A DNA stretch of 64,000 bases, from assembly GCA_016712035.1 (NCBI GenBank), contig JADJRT010000001.1, positions 186,001 through 250,000 on the forward strand. Reading direction: 5' to 3'. The notes beneath the pieces are model-generated. The model made no database searches. It was not told the origin of the DNA and saw nothing but the letters and a program-made list of their open reading frames with translations. The position numbers and the translations under genes were made by a program. Every line of letters begins with the position of its first letter. Positions within the stretch are counted from its first letter, which is position 1. Shown here one piece after another: positions 55,423-64,000 of the stretch. The DNA comes from Flammeovirgaceae bacterium (GTDB lineage: Bacteria; Bacteroidota; Bacteroidia; Cytophagales; Cyclobacteriaceae).

Positions 55423-55845
55423 AAATAGCCATTGGTGCTGATCATGCGGGGTTCGAATACAAAGAGTTGTTAATAAAGCAACTCTCAAAACTGGGTCATG
55501 TGTCGAAAGATTTTGGTACCTATAGCGTTGAGTCAGTTGACTACCCAGATTTTGCTCATCCGGTAGCCAGTGCTGTTGAAAAAAAAGAGTTTGAGTTAGG
55601 AGTTTTGATTTGTGGCAGCGCCAATGGGGTGGCTATTACAGCGAACAAGCATCAGGGCATCCGCGCAGCCATTTGCTGGACGGAAGAGCTGGCCGCCCTT
55701 GCGAGGCAACACAACAATGCCAATGTAGTTTGCATTCCCGCACGTTTTGTTTCGGTTGATCTGGCTGAAAAAATTCTTGCTAAGTTTCTGAATACCCTTT
55801 GAAGGCGGCCGCCACGAAAAGCGGGTAGGGAAAATCAGTTGCTAG
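55419..55845 (+). CDS. rpiB: Ribose 5-phosphate isomerase B, frameshifted near C-terminus
   Basis: The enzyme interconverts ribose 5-phosphate and ribulose 5-phosphate in the cytoplasm. MKIAIGADHAGFEYKELL (catalytic/phosphate region), DYPDFAHPVASAV, ICGSANGVAITANKHQGIRAA and ARQHNNANVVCIPARF are typical of RpiB/LacAB. The frame ends early at 55802 (127 residues). In the next frame GGRHEKRVGKISC follows, the usual FEGGRHxxRV tail. An extra base in 55795-55800 (CCCTTT) or two missing bases would restore it, with a stop at 55845. The start overlaps the tatC stop. Confidence 0.85.
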
Positions 55846-55929
55846 TCACGTTTCAAGTGGCTTATCACCACTGATAAAAATCTTTATCCAGTTTCCTGAG
55901 AGACTTGTACCTTCACTTCCTAAATCTTT

Positions 55930-56046
55930 GAGGCTGCCTCAAAAGTAATACAACTGTCAGGTTGAGCCTGCCGAAACCTAATTCCAGTCTGTGATTAGCC
56001 TTCGATAAACTCAGGCTGACAACCGAAGTTGACTTTTGAGAGCCTC
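55930..56046. repeat. Nested inverted-repeat element between rpiB and the S9 peptidase gene
   Basis: Outer arms GAGGCTGCCTCAAAAGT (55930-55946) and ACTTTTGAGAGCCTC (56032-56046) pair with a small gap. Inner arms are TGTCAGGTTGAGCCTGCCGA and, inverted, TCGATAAACTCAGGCTGACA (about 55955-55978 and 55999-56021), which pair imperfectly. The element is about 117 bases, has no frame, and looks like the CTTCGATAAACTCAGGCTGACA-type dispersed intergenic repeat of Bacteroidota. The gap of 237 bases between genes holds little else. Confidence 0.55.
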
Positions 56047-56082
56047 ATCCTTAACATTATTGTTGAATCTTAATTAAACCCT

Positions 56083-58894
56083 ATGCGATATTCTATACTT
56101 ATTCTGGCCCTGATCGTAAGCGTTAGTTCTTTCGCTCAGAAGAAAACGACTGCACCACCGCCACAAAAAAAACCACTTGATCACAGCGTGTATGATAACT
56201 GGAAAGAAATTACCTATAAAGCATTAACGCCTGATGGTACGAATGCCGCTTTTACGGTTAACCCACAGGATGGTGACGGCAAAGTTATTTTCCATAATCT
56301 TAAAGCTAACACGCAGGATTCTGTGAAGCGAGCCGCTGAGATTACACTAAGCTTTGACAGTCAGTATGCGATCTTTAAAATCAAACCTCAACAAAACCTG
56401 GTGAAAGAACTGCGCAGACAGAAAAAGAAAAAAGAAGATTTACCGAAAGACTCTTTAGGCATTTATTCCTTCGCCAATAGAAAAACTCAAAAGGTGCCAG
56501 AAGTAAAGTCTTTCAAAATTCCTGAAAAAGGCTGGCGGCTGGGTAGCCTATCAGCAAGAAGTAAAAAAAGAAGTTAAGCCAGCATCGACTACGGGAGATA
56601 AGAAGCCTGCCCTAAAAAGAAAAAAGTAAATAGTGATGAAAATGGCTATACGTTGGTGCTAAGAAAATTATCCAATGATACCGAAACTCAATTCGGGTAT
56701 GTGAAAGATTATGCTTTCGCGAAATTCGGGCAAGGACTTTTGTTCAGCTCCGCAGGCAACGACTCGACCATGCAAGCCGGTGTTTACTGGTATGATTTGC
56801 AGAAAGAACAACTTACAACGTTGCACCAAGGAAAAGCAAAATATAAATACAAAGGTGTGTCCATTAGTGAAAACGGAACACAAGCTGCTTTTCTTTTAGA
56901 TTCAGATACCACGAAGGCCTTGATTCGGCATTTCAAACTTTATCATTGGACAAAAGATAAAAGTAATGCTCAACTGCTGGACGTGGAAACCTCTATGGGC
57001 ATACCCCAAAACTGGATTGTCAGTGAATACTACACGCCTCTTTTTAGTAAAGATGGCAACAAACTCTTTTTGGATCAGCTCTAACCCTATTGTACAAGAC
57101 ACCACTCTATTGACCGAAGAAATTGTAAGTGTAGAAATCTGGGGTGGCGATGACGGCTATATCTATCCGCAACAAAACCGACAATTAGAAAACGAAAAGA
57201 AACGCAATTACCTGGTCGCTTTAAATCTCACAAACAAAGAAGTAATTCAACTGGGTGATCGTGATGTACCGGGTATTGAATTGGGTGACGAAGGAAACGC
57301 TTCCCTCTTTTTGGGTGAGACCAATGTTCCTTACCAAAAATCCATAACGTGGGAAGGTTCGCCCGCTAACGATTTTTATCTCTACGATGTATCAAACCGA
57401 TCAAAAAAGCAAATTGCAACTGGGGTAAAAGGCAATGCCAGTCTTTCGCCAAAAGCCAACTATGTGTATTGGTATAGTATGGCCGACACCGCTTGGTTTT
57501 CTTACGCGAACACAACCGGCAACACAGTAAAACTAACGCAAGATGTCAAAGTAAAATTTGCCGATGAAGAGGATGATCATCCCGATTATCCGAGTCCATA
57601 TGGATCGGCAGGCTGGACGGCTGATGACGCACAATTTATTGCGTATGATCGTTATGATTTGTGGGCCTTCGATCCGCAGAATAAAAAAGCTCCGGTGAAT
57701 CTCACCAAGGTTGGTCGTCAGCAAAAAATTGTATTTAGAAATATAAAACTCGATCAGGAAATAAGATTTATCGATCCTAATCAAGAACTTTTACTTTCAG
57801 CATTTAATGAAAGCACCAAAGCTGCCGGTTACTATAAACTTTCTTTAAAAGACGGTAAGCTTACTAAATTGTTGATGGAGAATTATCGCTTTGGCGGAAT
57901 CGTTAAAGCAAAACAAGCGAATCAGATTCTCTTTACTAGAGAAAGCTTCCGCGAGTTCCCTGATGTGTGGACGGCCGACTTGAATTTATCGGCACCGAAA
58001 AAAATTAGTCTGGCCAATCCGCAAATGAAAGATTATTTGTGGGGATCTGTAGAATTGGTTAGCTGGACTTCGCTTGATAATATTCCTCTACAGGGATTGT
58101 TGTACAAGCCCGAAAACTTCGATCCAAAAAAGAAGTACCCCATCATTGTCTATTTCTACGAACGCGAAAGTGACAACATCCATGGACACATTACACCCAA
58201 TCCATTACGATCGTCCATTAACCGCACCACGTATGTAAGTGATGGCTATCTGGTTTTCGTTCCGGACATTATTTATAAAATTGGATTTCCGGGCGAGAGT
58301 GCGCACAACTGCATTATGCCGGGAATCACACAACTTATCTCTAAAGGATTTGTAGACGAAAAAAATATTGGAATTCAAGGGCATAGTTGGGGCGGATACC
58401 AGACAGCCTATTTGATTACACGCACCGATATGTTTAAAGCGGCCGAGGCCGGTGCGCCTGTTGCCAACATGATCAGCGCTTATGGCGGCATTCGGTGGGA
58501 GAGTGGCATGAGCCGGATGTTTCAATATGAAGAGTCTCAAACCCGTTTGGGTGGAAGTCTTTGGGAAAAGCCCATGCTCTACATCGAAAACTCACCCATC
58601 TTTTTTGCAGACAAAATAAAAACACCGTTGTTGCTTTTACATAATGATGCGGATGGCGCGGTGCCTTGGTATCAGGGAATTGAAATGTACATGGCTATGC
58701 GCAGGCTCAATAAACCAGTGTGGATGTTAAATTATAATGGCGAACCGCATTGGCCAGTGAAGCGTGAAAACCGAATGGACTTTCAAATTCGTATGAAACA
58801 ATTCTTTGATCACTACTTAAAAAATGCTGCGTTACCTCCGTGGATGAAAGAGGGTGTGCCAGCCATTGAAAAAGGAATTACAAAGGGTTATTAA
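56083..58894 (+). CDS. S9 family serine peptidase (prolyl oligopeptidase type), four frameshifts
   Basis: A signal peptide (MRYSILILALIVSVSSFAQ) leads a beta-propeller of about 600 residues and an alpha/beta-hydrolase domain with the catalytic serine in GHSWGGYQTAYL, the aspartate in NDADGAVPWYQG and the histidine in EPHWPVKREN. This is a secreted dipeptidyl/acylaminoacyl peptidase-like protein of about 935 residues. Inferred breaks: one extra base near 56534-56540 (repair GWVAYQQEVKKEVK), one missing A at 56613-56618 (KKKKVNSDENGYTL), and two missing bases near 57067-57071 and 57080-57083 (KLFFGSAPNPIVQDTT). Fragments are 56083-56577, 56653-57084 and 56966-58894. It is the most damaged gene here and could be a true pseudogene, but the catalytic domain is intact. 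Confidence 0.82.
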
Positions 58895-58901
58895 TATGTA
58901 A

Positions 58902-58930
58902 GCCACAGATTCACTGATTAACTCTGTGGC
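58902..58930. repeat. Hairpin between S9 peptidase and amidase genes
   Basis: GCCACAG (58902-58908) and CTGTGGC (58924-58930) form a 7-bp stem with a 15-base loop. The sequence shares GCCACA-GATT-TCTGTG words with the hairpin at 60,636-60,674, so the two may be copies of one intergenic repeat. Confidence 0.5.
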
Positions 58931-58943
58931 AATTCTTAAAGAA

Positions 58944-60615
58944 ATGAGATTCAATTTCCGTTTTATAGTTCTTCTGGCTGTCTTGGTTGCTGGTTGTTCG
59001 CAGAGTAAAATCGCTAACCGCCATATAAGGGCCGCACAAAAGATTAATGGCCTTTCCTTTTCCCGGCAGGAAATAAAAACCATGCGGGCTTATCTCAATG
59101 AAAATAAAAACGGGTACGATTCCATGCGGGCGTTCTCGCTCGACTACTCCGTTGCTCCGGCTCTTTATTTTGATCCCCGCCCCGATAATTTTCAATTCAG
59201 GAAAGTAAGCGATTCATCAAACTGGGACTACCCCCAAGATGTATCTCTACCTTCCTCTGAGATAGAAATAGCTTTCATGACGGTGGCACAACTGAGTTCA
59301 TTAATCAAGAATAAAAAGCTAACCTCCACACAACTCACAAAGATTTACCTGGGTCGAATTAAAAAATATAACGACTCACTTTTGGCTGTTGTTACTGTTA
59401 CGGAAGAGCTTGCTTTGCGACAAGCCCAAAAAGCAGACGAAGAAATAGCCAATGGAAAATACCGCGGCCCCTTGCATGGAATCCCTTATGGGATTAAAGA
59501 TTTATTCGCTGTACCCGGTTATAAAACCACATGGGGTGCAGAGCCATATCAAAATCAAGTTTTGGAAGAGACGGCAGAGGTTGTTCGAAAACTAGAAGCA
59601 GCCGGTGCAGTACTAATTGCAAAGCTAACATCCGGAGCCCTGGCCCGAGGCGATGTTTGGTTTGGTGGAAAAACGAAAAATCCTTGGGATCTTAAACAGG
59701 GAGCCAGTGGCTCATCAGCTGGTTCTGCATCTGCCACCGCAGCAGGATTAGTTGCGTTTTCCATAGGCACCGAAACAATGGGGTCAATCCTTTCTCCTTC
59801 CTCGCGCTGTGGTGCCACGGGTCTGCGTCCATCCTTTGGTGCTGTGAGTCGCAGCGGGGCTATGACATTATCTTGGTCGATGGATAAAGTGGGGCCTATT
59901 TGTCGAAGTGCACAAGATTGCGCCATTGTCTTTAACATTATCAGAGGTAAAAATGAATTGGGAGATCCCGATCGTACTGTAGTGGATTATCCATTCTCTT
60001 TCAACACACCCACTGACTTAAGTTCTTATAAGATTGGTTACACTAAAAAAATTGTTCGATAAAGACACGAGTCGTGTAGGCAAAATAGGTTTGGAGACGA
60101 TCGAAAAGTTACGCTCGCTTGGTGCGAATCCGGAAGAAATAACCTTACCGGATGATGTGCCTTACCCAGTATTTGATATTATTCTTCGTGCTGAGGCTGG
60201 TGCGTTTTTTGATTCGCTGGTTCGTACGCACGGAGAAAGAATGTTGTCTGAACAAGACGCTCCTTCGCGTGCTAATTCATTACGTCAAGCGCGATTTATA
60301 CCGGCTGCCGAATACTTACAAGCCAACCGATATCGCAAAGTACTTATTGAAAAGTTTAATTCTTTGATTTCAGAATTTGATTTTATTGTGGTGCCTACCA
60401 ACGGGAAAAACCATTCACTAATAACCAATCTTACCGGTCATCCTGCTATTTCTATACCAACGGGTTGGGATGACAAAGGACACCCTACGTCCATTATCTT
60501 AATTGGAAATCTTTACAATGAAGGTCCATTACTGGAAGCTGCGCACGTTTTTCAGCAAGCGACAGATTTCGAAAATAAATGGCCCGCTTATTTTAGCAAT
60601 CCTTCACGGGAGTAA
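58944..60615 (+). CDS. Lipoprotein amidase (amidase signature family), frameshifted
   Basis: The start MRFNFRFIVLLAVLVAGCSQ is a lipoprotein signal; the ATG at 58944 fits it and the ATG 6 codons earlier does not. The catalytic region has the lysine in GIPYGIKDLFAVPG and the two serines in GASGSSAGSASA (normally GGSSGGSA), then GTETMGSILSPSSRCGATGLRP. This is the Ser-cis-Ser-Lys triad of the GatA/amidase signature family, but lipid-anchored outside the cytoplasm, so it is not the tRNA amidotransferase. One extra A in 60045-60051 breaks the frame; repair reads YKIGYTKKLFDKDTSRVG. Fragments are 58926-60062 and 60034-60615 (about 556 residues). Confidence 0.85.
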
Positions 60616-60635
60616 AAGCAATTCTATTTTAAAAG

Positions 60636-60674
60636 AGCCACACATTCACAGATAAATTCTGTGAATGTGTGGCT
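60636..60674. terminator. Long perfect hairpin between amidase and tricorn-type protease genes
   Basis: AGCCACACATTCACAG (60636-60651) and CTGTGAATGTGTGGCT (60659-60674) form a perfect 16-bp stem with a 7-base loop. On the minus strand it is followed by CTTTTAAAAT, so it can terminate the protease gene ending at 60698; it may also stop plus-strand transcripts. Confidence 0.75.
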
Positions 60675-60697
60675 AATTCATTATCTCCATGTTCTCT

Positions 60698-63600
60698 TTA
60701 ATTTTTCTTCTTCGCTGGTGTTGAGAAAGGTGGCGGTGTAATTTTTATTTCACCTTGTTGCTCCAACAATCGCAACGCTTCTTTTACCGCACGCTCGAGT
60801 TGTGGATCAATTCCTTTAGAAAGCGAAACAGCATCCTGCCGCACTTCAATATCCGGAGGGATGCCTTCGTTCTCTCCAATCCATTTATTGTTGATCGGAT
60901 CAAACACACCATTGTCGGGGGCCGTTAACGCTCCACCATCAACCAAACTATAATGCACCGATGATTTCACCAATCCACCCCACGTGCGTGCACCAATCAA
61001 AGGCCCGGTTTTTTGCTGACGGAAAACCCATGGAAAGAAATCACCCCCCGAGCCAGCCATCTCGTTTATCAAAAGAACTTTTGGCCCCAGTATACCGGCT
61101 GGCAACCGGAAAGGTGTGCCATTTGGAACTTCGTTGGTGATGGCCGCTCTTAATTTTCGATTCATTAAATCAACCATGTAATCATCTAATAACCCGCCTC
61201 CATTAAAACGCTCATCAATCACCACTCCTTTTTTATCCTGCTGAGCAAAGTAATAGCGATTAAAAGAAACAAAACCATTGCTCGATGTATTGGGTACCCA
61301 AACATAGGCCAGCTTTCCACCAGACAATTTATCGACCATACGTCTATTGTCTTCTACCCAACCGCGCTGACGAAGATTATCTTCATTGGCGATTGGCTTC
61401 ACTACTTCCTTCCAGGCTCCGACAAATTCAGGGGTTTTATTTATGTGCAGTGTAGTTTGAACATCTACCGTGCCATCTAAAAACTGAAAGGGATCATCGG
61501 TATCGGTTAATTCCTTTCCATTAATACCCACCAGGTAATTTCCTTCCTGAATCTTTATTCCTGGTCTATCGAGCGGACTGGATAATTCAGGATTCCAACT
61601 CTCTGTTGTATAGATCCTACTTATTTTCCAACGCGTATTCTCGGCCACTAAATCCGCGCCAAGCAAGCCCACTGCCGGTTTATCTACTTCAGGAAAATCG
61701 CCACCAAAAACAAAACTGTGCCCAACAGAAAGTTCACCATTTACCTGATCGAGGATATAACTTAAATCCAAACGGTGTTTTACAAAGGGAACCAACGGTG
61801 CGTATCGCTCGTAAACTTCAGTCCAATTTCTTCCATGCATGTTCGGATCATAAAAGTAATCGCGCTCGTAACGCCAGGCTTCTTCAAAAATTTGCTTCCA
61901 CTCTTCTGCACGGCTTAAGTTCATTTTGAGATTAATCTTTAGAGATGTGCCATCATTTCCATTCGCCCCCGTGGTTGACATCACCTTCCAATCGTTGTTA
62001 ACTTTAGCTAACATTTTTATTACCATCTCCGGAAACGGAAATCTGACTTGCGCCACTGATAAATTCTTTCGCCTCGCGTTTTTCAAGTGTGAACTTATGC
62101 AGTACTAACCCGTTACCCGATTTTTGCTCTCCAATAAAAACTGTGCCGGATGGGCCACTAAGCACAAGTCTGTAATCTGCTTTCGGTAACGGCAAGGCAA
62201 TGGTCCTACGCTCTATACCATTGAAGTCAATAGTTACCGGCTCCGGCTCTTTTGGTTTTACTTCCTTATCTTCTTCACCAGGTTTCTTTGTGCTTGCTTT
62301 TTTATCCACAGGTTTTTAGTTTCTGGCTCTGGTTTCTTTTCTTCTGCTGGTGCTTCTTCATCACTACGCGGTTTTGAAGGGAGACAAATCTTCTTTTCTT
62401 AAATTAATGACATACGCTGCATAATTGGGATCGGCCATCATAGAACTGGTATTGGCCCAACCCGAAGCAAGCGCGAGTTCGGTGCTTGCTAAAAAATAAA
62501 GGTGATGGCCATCACGATCCCAGGCGGGTGAGTGCGAATCGGCAAAAGAATTTGTTATTGAATGTGTGCTGTTGTCTTTTGCTGACCAGACGATAATTTG
62601 TCTGAAGTTATTTGAACCTGATTTTGAGTACGCTAACCATTTTGAATCGGATGACCACGTTAATCCCATATCGCCCCGTTCAATATTGCCGCCACCAACA
62701 TCAACTGTTTTAATTGTTCCGGTTGCCATCTCCACAATACGAATGCGTAAATCATCATCGGCAAAAGCAAGATGCTTTCCATCGGGTGACCATGTAGGCT
62801 CCCAGGCCATTTTAGATTCGCCAATGGAAATACTTCTTGGTTTTGTTATTCCATCTTGTGCGGCAATCATCAGCGCATAACCTTTTCCATCTACATCCGA
62901 AAACCAGGCAACTTCATTTCCCTTGGGTGACCAAACCGGAGCATGGTCTGCGGCACCAGAACTTAAAGTCATGTTTCGCGCATCGCCATGTTCAACGGGG
63001 ATGGTAAAAATTTCGCCACGCGCTTCCATAATGGCTCGTTTGCCCGTTGCCGATAGCGAAACAGCACGTGCGTTTTTAGTAACATCTTCCCATTTAGTTT
63101 CTGCCCACGGAAAATCTGCCTGAATAAATATAGATAGCTGCTTCGTTTCATTTGTTGTTAAATCATGTAAGTGCAAATACCCATCGCGTTCAAAAGCAAG
63201 CTTGTTTCCATGGCCGCCAAGCCATTTAATATCAGATCCTGTTACACTCGTAATTTGTTTCAACTCTCCGGATGCTGGCGTATAACTCCAGATGTTAGAA
63301 GTCCAATCGCGATCTGATAAAAAATAAACTTTATCGCCTAACCACAAAGGTTGAATGTCAAACGTGGATTCGTTGGTTATTAATTTTTCTGTCTGATCGG
63401 TAAGATTTAAAATCACTAGTGGCGTATTTTGCCCACCCCGATAATTGCGCCACTCTACATCCCAACGATCGACCCGATCAATAACAATTTGTTTTCCATC
63501 GGGTGAGTACGATCCGTCAGTTCCCCATTGTTTTGAAAGTAATGTTGAGGGTCCTCCTTCTACCGATACCCTCCACAAATGATCGAAGCCGGTCGGAGCG

Positions 63601-63992
63601 GTCTCTCGTGAGGTCGCGAACAATACGTGCTTGCCATCAGCACTCCATCCACGCGCAAGCGAAGCGCTTGGATGCCACGTGAGCCTTTTGGGTGTGCCGC
63701 CTTCAATAGAAACAATATATACGGCAGTGTTTCCCGATCGGTTTGAATTGAACACTACCCATTTACCATCGGGTGAGATGTGCGGGTTACTTTCTACGGC
63801 AGCCGTGCTGGTTAGGCGTAACGTTTTTTGTGAACTTAGTTCTGTGATCCAGATATCGCCACCATAAGAAAACGAAATGTGGTTGGCGCTTAGCGAAGGC
63901 TGGCGCAAGAGTCGTGTACCTTGTGCTGTGACGGCTGATTCAATCAGTAGGAACAACAGAATCAAACCAAGAATTTTACGTAGGGATAACAT
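60698..63992 (-). CDS. Tricorn-type S41 protease with PD40 propeller, three frameshifts
   Basis: A signal peptide (MLSLRKILGLILLFLLIESA) is followed by a long PD40 propeller (SPDGKWVVFNSNRSGN, SADGKHVLFATSRE, SPDGKQIVIDRVDR, SPDGKHLAFADDD), a KPE-rich linker, a helical core (WKQIFEEAWRYERDYFYDP), a PDZ-like part (NYLVGINGKEL) and the S41 nucleophile region NEMAGSGGDFFPWVF; GHSFVFGGD holds the likely catalytic histidine. This is a secreted tricorn homologue of about 1096 residues. Breaks: one extra A at 62372-62375 (plus-strand T run; repair SPFKPRSDEEAP), one missing A at 62313-62317 (ETKKPVDKKAS) and one extra A at 62014-62018 (DGNKMLAKVNND). Fragments are 63992-62364, 62309-62004 and 62086-60698. 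The start codon is 8 bases from the window end. Confidence 0.88.
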
Positions 63993-64000
63993 AGTAGTAT

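Noticed and set aside
56083..58894. S9 peptidase as a decayed pseudogene
   Set aside because: Four breaks are many, but the catalytic triad and the domains on both sides are well preserved and the damage is of the same single-base kind as in essential genes; kept as a CDS with this doubt noted.

Overview
The window reads as chromosomal DNA from a Bacteroidota bacterium, most likely of the Cytophagales type. The evidence is the family content (DUF5916 outer-membrane protein, secreted PD40-propeller peptidases, TonB receptor with PepSY partner, a PorE-like type IX secretion lipoprotein, lamin-tail-domain secreted protein, rpsU-xerC-hpf neighbourhood) and a recurring promoter with a -7 box TAnnTTTG and a TTG/TTTG box about 17-21 nt upstream. 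I see no transposase, prophage, CRISPR array or resistance island; almost everything is core or lineage-core.

Layout. 1-9,970: C-terminal part of a TMEM175-like protein, lysA, an esterase, an RsmI-like methyltransferase, metK, hpf, xerC, rpsU, an acyl-CoA dehydrogenase, then ugd-uxs for UDP-xylose. 9,988-14,525: the rimP-nusA-infB transcription/translation operon behind a strong hairpin leader. 14,603-22,349: lemA, asd, a secreted lamin-tail protein, a lysine-tailed DksA/TraR-like protein, scpB and an RluB-type pseudouridine synthase with a long repetitive basic N-terminus. 22,401-29,667: an FtsX-type permease, an ECF sigma/membrane-protein pair and a periplasmic propeller-amidohydrolase. 29,806-34,540: a TonB receptor/PepSY uptake locus and an unrecognised secreted protein made of two copies of one domain. 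34,553-39,597: HI0933-type flavoprotein, small proteins, a second FtsX-type permease and tRNA-Phe, with a broken partial copy of the tRNA beside it. 39,837-46,693: a pair of CCG-type Fe-S proteins, a small conserved protein, a PorE-like lipoprotein and an ECF sigma/anti-sigma/Spy-like/heme-binding operon. 46,985-63,992: FAH-family enzyme, DUF5916 protein, TRIC channel, NIPSNAP protein, S41 peptidase, glyA-tatC-rpiB, S9 peptidase, lipoprotein amidase and a tricorn-type protease.

The most striking property of the window is technical or evolutionary: by reading adjacent frames I find about 30 single-base indels interrupting about 20 otherwise well conserved genes, including essential metK, infB and glyA. 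Many lie in runs of one base and both gains and losses occur. Two pairs compensate each other. The simplest reading is uncorrected long-read sequence error, so I annotate each such gene as one repaired CDS and give the break position. Start and end coordinates of those genes span all fragments.

The most interesting biological items are the tandem-domain secreted protein at 33,306-34,540, the hairpin leader of rimP-nusA-infB, the partial tRNA-Phe copy with an 18-bp palindrome, a hairpin element overlapping the lemA promoter, and the sigma/anti-sigma/heme-protein operon. I did not find a clearly new multi-gene system.
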